A DNA stretch of 24,506 nt from Gnetum montanum (lineage: Eukaryota; Streptophyta; Gnetopsida; Gnetales; Gnetaceae). Shown piece after piece: positions 19,214-24,506 of this stretch. Location: positions 686,484 to 710,989 of the forward strand of contig MNCI01006861.1 in assembly GCA_015680685.1 (NCBI GenBank), read 5' to 3'. Made by a program: the position numbers and the translations under genes. The notes below the pieces were generated by a model, which saw only the letters and a program-made list of their open reading frames with translations, did not search any database and was not told the DNA's origin. Each line of letters opens with the position of its first letter. Positions within the stretch are counted from its first letter, which is position 1.

Positions 19214-20060
19214 TGATGAGTGGTGAGGTATCCCTATGCTCAACCATACAAATAAGAGTGTGTATGCATGATCTGGTCAAACTCCGCAAATATACTAGTT
19301 ATGGCACCTAGATAGTTATACATTAATCGCAGTTCACTATCTTCCCACATGGACTAGTAATTGCTTTGTCACATATGGTTTAGTTCAGAGTGAGGTGTAT
19401 GATGTGATTTCTAATTACTATGCTACTCCTAAAGACAATGAAAAATAACTTGAGTGAACCAATAGACAATGGAAAATAAATTCTAAGCTAGTCTAAGTGT
19501 AATGAGCATCCATCCTTAATCATCTACATGCATCTTGGACCTCGTGTACTACTTTTGGGATTATCAAGCGCATATTACTTGAGCACTACTAGATACGCTA
19601 CTGGGTTACCAAGTAGTTACACTTAAATGCTCATGATTAAGACATACTCATTCTGCATTAACAATAGGAATAGTAAATAATAATAGAGAAATATTAACTA
19701 AAAAAAATAATAATAATTAACAATTAAACAATTAAAAACTAAGTGAATGTTGCAATGATGAAGTAATCTCAATCTTTATTGTCGATTATGTGCATGTCCA
19801 AGTACGTCACAACCAAACAAAGGTTCTATACAATTATAAACATCACACTACAGCATGCACTTGGGAAGGAACTAAAAACTAACTAAAAGATAACAAAAAT
19901 ACTTCACCCTAAAGACTTACCCACTCCCTCCTTTCCTGTGCGCCTGAGTGTTATATTTATAAGCCAACACAGAAATCACAATATCATGTATTCGATATCG
20001 TTATCCAGGCTATGATATCGTGTACTTGATATCGAGTATCTGATATTGGGGCCTAGTAAA
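19214..20060 (-). repeat. 5' LTR of element B
   Basis: Homologous along its length to 9563-10400. The TGATGAG boundary adjoins the primer site. On the minus strand it has a GATATC cluster (about 19983-20036), TATAAATA (19954-19961) and AATAAAGAT (19772-19780). Its outer (right) end passes into element D gag within AGTAAACTGTGTCATGG. The last ~13 bases cannot be assigned with certainty, because TCATGG fits both the LTR and gag. Confidence 0.92.
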
Positions 20061-21139
20061 CTGTGTCATGGAAAGCTTGCAGATGATGCTGTGGATCTGC
20101 ATTATATCCCCTCTCAAACTTGGAGATGTTATTCATATTCAACCATTTAATCCTATTATCCTTTTGATGCCTAGTAGGAACTCTAATTGCTTCTAAAATA
20201 TTCAACATATTCCTAGTGGCTAGCAATGGTTCATCATCATCCTCATGTCCACAGTGGCTCCTATGATGACAATGCCTCCAATGGTGAATCCTACTATGCC
20301 TCCTCTCTTAGAAATGTATTTGCTCCTCTCTTTTTTGACTTTCATCCTAGGCCTTATCATCACAACGGAACCTCCTGTCATCCCCATCTCAGTCTCGACT
20401 ATTCCTGTGTACTATCTCTACTGTGGCTCCTCCTATCAAAGTTTGATAATGAAAAGGATGATGAAGATGATGGACTAAGAGATTAGTACCTTTTAGTTAT
20501 TTTTTAGTCTTCATCTTGATCCTTATTTTTATCTTTCTTCTTCTTCTTATCATTTTCCTTGTCCTTAGATGAATGACTAAGAATCTTATCATTTGAGGCT
20601 CCTTGGTCTTTGGACCCTATCTTCTCATCACTAAGGTTCTCCAAGGTTGAATGTAATCTTTGGTGAAAAGTATCCTCATCAAAGAAAGGAGGAGAGTTTG
20701 AATATTGAGAGTGGCCAAAAAGGAAATCCTCATCCTCTTTATGCATATATAGGAATAATGATGTCAAGACATGTTTTCCTTTAGAGGCTTCATAGCAAGT
20801 CTTCAAGCATTTATTTTTTGGAGTTGGGCTTTCGTAGATTGATAGTCCTTGAATATACTCAAGCTTGACTACTTCAATACTCAATCTCATGAGTTGGACC
20901 ATGAGCATGGCAGGAACAGATTGATCAAGAGGTAACACAATATTACCATCCATATCTCTCTAGCATAACTACTCATCTTGATGGAGGATGAAGGTGTAGT
21001 TTGGATAATAGGGATCTAGATGGGCATAGACAATTTTTAGTTATTGAGGCTTTTCATCGATGGTCCTTTGTGTCCATGCCTGTTGCGTATTGTTTTTGTC
21101 ATCACATGGTGGAGATTTTTTCCTATGAGTTGAAGCCAT
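20061..21139 (-). pseudogene. gag: gag N-terminal half of element D
   Basis: Starts at ATG 21139 (MASTHRKKSPPCDDKNN), 133 nt below the primer site. The same frame continues through two TAGs and one TAA to a long open part, 20953-20504: DGNIVLPLDQSVPAMLMVQL, YESPTPKNKCLKTCYEASKG, ending in a Lys/Asp run KDKENDKKKKKDKNKDQDED. After frame changes, the segment 20235-20066 has EPLLATRNMLNILEAIRV and NISKFERGYNADPQHHLQAFHD, matching element B's ENLLATKSLMHIQEVVQI and NFSKFSGSYDLDLQHHLQAFHD. It stops exactly there, at element B's 5' LTR; the remainder of the protein is at 9562-8170. The N-terminal ~250 residues differ strongly from those of element B, so D and B are different subfamilies. Confidence 0.88.
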
Positions 21140-21271
21140 TTCAAAAATATAAGTGTGCCTTAGGATAATAATATTACTATTAGTAGTAGTGGTATTTCAT
21201 TATGTTCTCCTCACAATGCTTTTGTATAAATTCACTAAGTAATAATATTTTGCCAACTTAGTTAAATTAAG

Positions 21272-21289
21272 TTCCCAACAATGGTACCA
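21272..21289 (-). other. Primer binding site of element D (tRNA-Asp-like)
   Basis: TGGTACCATTGTTGGGAA on the minus strand, one base from the LTR end CTCATCA. It differs from the expected TGGCGCCGTTGCCGGGGA mainly by C-to-T and G-to-A changes. Confidence 0.75.
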
Positions 21290-21550
21290 ATGATGAGTGG
21301 TAGGTATCCCTATGTCCAACCATATGAATCACAAATCCTCACTAGCAATCCAATCAAATTTTGTAGACTTAGTTACCCAAGTGGCCAATATTTCTAAGTA
21401 GCGAATCATGTAGTTGTAAGATTATTGTCTTCCTAACTCACATTTGTGTTTTATCTATACATATGGTTTAAGTGTCGTTAAGACATTTGTGTTGTAACGC
21501 ATGTGCTCGAAGCAGTCGTACTGGAGCACTTAACTAACCTAAGTGTGACA

Positions 21551-21735
21551 AGCAGCCGATTCCTTGACTAGCCGTACACATCCATAGATGTTTGTAATCA
21601 AGTCATACTTGTCCCACATTCTAGGAGGAAAGGGTGAGAGAAACTAATCACGATGAGTAGCCGATTCCTTGGCTAGCCGTACACGTTCGTCAACGCTCGT
21701 AACCAAGTCGTACTCATGCCGCGTTACTAGGAAAG
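21551..21735. repeat. 80-bp direct duplication within the shared LTR
   Basis: 21551-21632 and 21656-21735 both carry AGCCGATTCCTTG(A/G)CTAGCCG, then TAC..., AAGTC(A/G)TACT and CTAGGA..AAAG, separated by 23 bp. The right copy keeps CpGs (ACGTTCGTCAACGCTCG) where the left one has TpG/CpA or other changes. Confidence 0.85.
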
Positions 21736-21992
21736 CAATAAATAACATTAAATAAACCTATCCATGCACTGCAAGGTTTATCCACAAAGCTCATCTTTAT
21801 TGCCATACACAACTTGCGTTCAGGTACAAAGCTACTCGAATAAAGAACCATTCACTTGGGGGACTCCTACTGCGGGCACATGGAAAATATTCTATCTCTG
21901 GGGTGATCAATCCACCAGAGCTTCGCTACCTTACACCTATCGCTACCAATGAGGGAAGTGCCACCTCTTATTTATAGATTTGGCGACGGACC

Positions 21993-22073
21993 GCGATATC
22001 GCGTAAGCGATATCGCAGGGAACGATGCGATATCACGTCGGCCGCGATATCGTGTACGCAATATCGCGGCTTG
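21993..22073 (-). repeat. CpG-rich GATATC palindrome cluster in U3 (shared LTR)
   Basis: GCGATATCGC appears intact twice (21993 and 22007 region), then GCGATATCAC, GCGATATCGT and GCAATATCGC, spaced about 14-24 bp. All lie within 100 bp upstream of the TATA box. It is the least decayed version of the cluster in the window and suggests the ancestral unit GCGATATCGC. Confidence 0.85.
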
Positions 22074-22092
22074 TGCAATTCACGTCTCATCA

Positions 22093-22104
22093 TACCCCCA
22101 TGAC
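22093..22104 (-). other. Polypurine tract of element C
   Basis: GTCATGGGGGTA on the minus strand, immediately before the LTR start TGATGAG. It is the best-preserved tract of the three in the window. Confidence 0.75.
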
Positions 22105-22740
22105 TGAATGAAAACTCATCCTCGAGTTCCTTACAATAATATCAGGTAGGTACGGGATTATTGAGGGGAATGGAACTAATGGAATGACATGTGAACGGTT
22201 CATTATTACAAGACTTGACAAGACTGGTGTTCATGACAACAAGGGTGAACACCTTATTACAATGACATCAGGCCACACTTGGCAGCTAAGAGAAAAGAGG
22301 AGAGAGAAGAGAAGAGAAGAAGAGAGAAGAGTATTGCTGCTACCAACACCTAGATTACGTCTTTCGTTGTCCATCCGTAAGCGCATTATCAATTCTACTC
22401 CTTACATAGCTGCTTCAACACTGCTCCATTCCAAGTGTTTACTCCAGATCCAATCCGTTGTTGTATGATTGCCATTTGCACACACAACACAATCATATAT
22501 TAGCAAGGGTAATTAAATCATTAAGTAATTAATACCTTGCTTCGGTGTAAGTCCATTGGCTAGGTTGTGGTATGGCTGATATGGATCTGGGAAGATATAG
22601 GTGATGACTACCGAAGGTGTAGGGGTTAGGAAGAAAAAATGAAAAAATTCGGGGCTTAGGAGAAAAATCGAAAAATTAGGCCCCGTACCCCCATCACTAA
22701 TCGCGAACCTTCGGTAGCGGTAGAATGGAGAAAGAAAAAG
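22105..22740 (-). other. 3' region of element C, with GA tract and inverted repeat
   Basis: Next to the tract, the sequence matches the same region of element B (GGTAGGTACGGGATTATTGA against GGATAGGTATGAGATTATTG). Further in is a purine run GAGAAAAGAGGAGAGAGAAG (22290-22331) that encodes nothing recognisable. At 22608-22618 and 22707-22717 are perfect 11-bp inverted arms CTACCGAAGGT/ACCTTCGGTAG enclosing 88 bp. ORF3, expected here, is absent. Confidence 0.5.
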
Positions 22741-24240
22741 AGGAAGAAAGATAGGTAAAAAGGGACAACTATGGCATCAGTGAAGTGGATATCAAGATGG
22801 AAATGAACAAAAATAAAATTAATTGCAAAATGTTAAGGAAAAGAAGTTACCTAATGTTCCAAATAGGAATGTCAGTGGGTCCTCCCCAAAGCAGGCTCAT
22901 GCCCTTAATGCCCTGACAACCCCACATTCAAAGAGTCCATAGGCTCTGGGAATGTCCTTTGGAACAAGAGTTAAAGTCTTAACCGCTAGAATTTACCAAA
23001 ATGAAAACAAAGCATCAACCAAAATATATACACTAATGATACAACCGACAATGAGGTGAACAATGGAGAGAAGGATGGAAAAGAGAGGATGGAATGGAAT
23101 CTCAAGGACAAGGTGGTGTACAGCCCCTTGTATGTTTTATGGTTAATGTGACTTGGCGAATCTCATTCTAACTCTGGGCTCAAACCTACCACTTCCAGTG
23201 ACTTCACATCAATGCATTCGGTTAAACCATCCACTTGGAAAACGAGGATGTATCTTCAAAGAGCCACCACCATTCCGACGAAACAAAGGAGAGAACAGAA
23301 AGCGAGAAGGGCCTTAGTTAGAGGGAACACTTTGGTTCCATAACCCGTGCTTGCAGCCCAAATCTTATTTCGTCTAAGGGGTGTGCTTTGAATCCTCACT
23401 TTCTTTCTCTTTTTTTTTGTTTTCTTTTGTGTTTTTATGTGTGGGGACCACACCATGCAAAGACTTCTTATTTTTATTGTCTCAGCTTCTGAAAATTGGG
23501 TAACATTGGAATGGTAAAAAAACTCAAGAAGAAAACATCTAAGCACCCAAGAGAATGATCAACACAAAAGCATCAAGTTCCCTTGAAGTCACACCCTTTG
23601 CAATCCTTGAGTCCTTCCTTAGTTTGAGAAATGCCCAGTCACCGGTTCATTAAAGTTCTTATTGGAAGGGAACTGTACACCTCCAAGCCAAGAGAAACCA
23701 TAGACTCTGGTGGATGGATGGATGAAGTGATCTCATTGCCTGCCATATCAAAAGAAACATACCTTAGTATCAACATTGTAACTTAAAGGTAAAAACCAAA
23801 CATTAGCAATCAATGTGAAAATAGTTCATACCATCGGTCTAAACACTTATCGGGTGACGAACTTACAGGGTGGATGACACACACACACACACACAAAATA
23901 GAAAAGTATAATGATGGTGTAAAACAAAAACTAAAAAGGTTAAAGAAAGTTGTAAAACAAAAATTAGAAAAGTTAAAGAAATTTATAAAACAAAAACACG
24001 TAAAACAAAAATGTTGTAAAAAAAATTGAAAAAGAACTGACGGCCCCATATGGTTAGCATAGGTGGCCATCTCCCCCATGGCTAAGTTGTAAGGGAGAGA
24101 TCCAAAATAGTGAGCGCCTATTTGAATTTCTAAGAAGTGCCCAACTTCTCCCAATTGATGATCTTAAGTTGAGGGGTGGAAGTTGGCGACGCTCATGTTC
24201 CAATGCGTCTATGCCACGATTGTTGGCATGAGTTTCCTCA
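22741..24240 (-). other. Conserved non-coding block of element C ('block X')
   Basis: Collinear with 15281-17103. The minus strand carries GGCATGAGCCTGCTTTGGGG with GAGGACCCACTGAC (about 22908-22875), matching B's TTAGAACCTACTTTGGGGAA with GACCCACTTG. AAGGGTGTGACTTCAAGGG lies near 23600-23580, and the CTCCCCCATGGCTAAG segment at 24070-24086. It contains an (AC)9 microsatellite (23877-23894) and a 33-bp A-rich minisatellite, with units 23919-23951 and 23952-23984 plus partial copies to 24012. There is no convincing coding frame; open stretches are low-complexity. Confidence 0.55.
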
Positions 24241-24506
24241 GTTCATTCCATGCATATTTTCCTACTCCCACGAGTAGCTGTCAACCACAGGGTATCTCCT
24301 ACTTTTTGTATGGTTGCTACATACAGGCATATTTGTTGCAGAGTTTCTTGGGCACACCTGTTACATGAAGACATTTTCTCCATGTCATCACCCGATGAAT
24401 CACTGTATGTGATGCATGGAACTATCCTCTTCTCGATCTTTCCACATTTGTTTATCTTAGAGATTTCCAAGGAAAGATCGCGGATCCTAAGGCATGCGTC
24501 TACTGT
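24241..24506 (-). pseudogene. pol: pol fragment of element C: protease-RT linker
   Basis: Open on the minus strand from the window edge to a TGA at 24243-24245. VRDLSLEISKINKCGKIEKR, then CITYSDSSGDD, and GDTLWLTATRGSRKICME match element D's V.DLFLEICQKNESRKVEKK, CITYNDI and GRCLVANNR.SIFKNMHG (about 7720-7455). In D this is followed by the KPLELK linker and RT. Here it changes abruptly into block X. The protease itself should lie just outside the right edge. Confidence 0.7.

Larger units (their letters stand above)
9563..20060 (-). mobile_element. Element B: pol-less LTR retrotransposon with gag and ORF3
   Basis: A minus-strand element with 5' LTR 19214-20060, primer site 19195-19212, gag 17104-19080, non-coding block about 15280-17100, internal promoter, ORF3 10590-14431, polypurine tract 10401-10412 and 3' LTR 9563-10400. 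The LTRs differ at roughly 8% of sites over the first 450 bp (hand count), mostly transitions, so the insertion is old. It lies inside D's gag. A candidate target duplication is TAAAC (9558-9562 and 20056-20060). The 5' LTR's outer end is indistinct there, and LTR sequence CAAAC occurs at the matching place in the 3' LTR, so this could be coincidence. No protease, RT, RNase H or integrase motif was found between gag and ORF3. A solo LTR (12752-14209) is nested inside. Confidence 0.88.
5994..22092 (-). mobile_element. Element D: Athila/Tat-like Ty3/gypsy, interrupted by A and B
   Basis: A minus-strand element running right to left: 5' LTR 21291-22092, primer site 21272-21289, gag N-terminal half 21139-20061, then the insertion of element B (9563-20060), gag C-terminal half 9562-8170, protease about 8060-7690, and RT from about 7330 to 6318. 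Element A truncates it in the RT thumb/RNase H region. Continuity is shown by gag: the left fragment stops and the right fragment resumes at the same point of the protein, just after the motif HLQAFHD. RNase H, integrase and the 3' LTR are not in the window, displaced to the left by A. Confidence 0.85.
21291..22092 (-). repeat. LTR shared by elements D (5') and C (3'), 802 bp
   Basis: Perfect 7-bp inverted ends TGATGAG...CTCATCA. The primer site of D lies on the left and a polypurine tract (22093-22104) on the right, so internal sequence flanks both sides. On the minus strand, a CpG-rich GATATC cluster (21993-22073) is followed by CTATAAATAAGAG (TATA at 21969-21976) and AATAAAGAT (21793-21801). 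It is related to but clearly diverged from the element B LTRs. An ~80-bp segment is duplicated at 21551-21632 and 21656-21735. Confidence 0.9.
22093..24506 (-). mobile_element. Element C: 3' part of a related element lacking RT and ORF3
   Basis: Minus strand, entering from the right edge: protease-RT linker sequence (24506-24241), conserved block X (about 24240-22741), a short 3' region (22740-22105), a polypurine tract and the shared LTR. No RT, RNase H, integrase or ORF3 sequence was found, although D has RT after the same linker and A and B have ORF3 after the same block. C is therefore internally deleted or a non-autonomous derivative. Confidence 0.75.

Noticed and set aside
20226-20486. 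Plus-strand ORFs rich in His, Met and Pro
   Set aside because: Antisense of the repetitive Asp/His-rich part of element D gag; no independent support.
22184-22468. A 94-residue ORF with an Arg/Glu run
   Set aside because: The charged run is translation of the GA microsatellite; no homologue in the other element copies.
23919-24012. CRISPR-like array of 33-bp units
   Set aside because: Head-to-tail A-rich units without spacers, only two full copies; a minisatellite.
23810-24154. A Phe/Cys-rich 114-residue membrane protein
   Set aside because: It is the reverse strand of the A-rich minisatellite and the (AC)9 run; low complexity, no counterpart frame in elements A or B.
1-24506. Host genes or RNA genes
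   Set aside because: All longer open frames were assigned to element parts or antisense frames; no exon-intron structure of a cellular gene, tRNA or rRNA was recognised by eye.

Overview
This window looks like intergenic DNA from a large-genome seed plant. I lean towards a gymnosperm such as a conifer because the elements are so old and nested, but the sequence does not prove that. It is AT-rich and I find no host gene, tRNA, rRNA or CRISPR array. Nearly everything is explained by a pile of decayed Ty3/gypsy LTR retrotransposons of the Athila/Tat type. All are broken by stop codons, mostly C-to-T/G-to-A changes of the kind left by cytosine methylation.

I reconstruct five layers. (1) Element D, minus strand, has its 5' LTR at 21291-22092, a tRNA-Asp-like primer site, and gag from 21139 leftwards. 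Its gag is interrupted at 20060/9563 and resumes at 9562-8170, followed by protease (about 8000-7700) and reverse transcriptase (about 7330-6318). (2) Element B, minus strand, 9563-20060, sits inside D's gag. It has both LTRs, a primer site and a complete-length gag (17104-19080), then about 1.5 kb of conserved non-coding DNA and a large extra 3' ORF ('ORF3', 10590-14431). It has no recognisable protease, RT or integrase. (3) A 1458-bp solo LTR of an unrelated, CpG-rich family (12752-14209) sits inside B's ORF3, with a perfect 5-bp target duplication GGGAA. (4) Element A, plus strand, enters from the left edge (1-5993) with the non-coding block, ORF3 and 3' LTR, and is inserted in D's RT/RNase H region. 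(5) Element C, minus strand, runs off the right edge (22093-24506) and shares the 21291-22092 LTR with D as its own 3' LTR. It keeps part of a protease-RT linker joined directly to the non-coding block.

The recurring biology is a family with the order LTR - gag - (pol or nothing) - conserved non-coding block - internal U3-like promoter - ORF3 - polypurine tract - LTR. ORF3 has a globular N-terminal half, possibly related to the plant-transposon protein domain found in Athila-type elements, a Pro/Gln-rich hinge and a long coiled-coil C-terminal half. In A and B a copy of the LTR's own promoter layout (a GATATC palindrome cluster, then a TATA box) lies upstream of ORF3, and a splice-acceptor-like TTGCAG directly abuts its ATG. 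B appears to be a pol-less element that keeps only gag and ORF3.

Two single-base Ns (14432 and 15041) bracket a 608-bp piece that appears to be placed in the wrong orientation in the assembly. All homology statements were made by eye between copies in this window and from memory of family consensus features. No database search was run.
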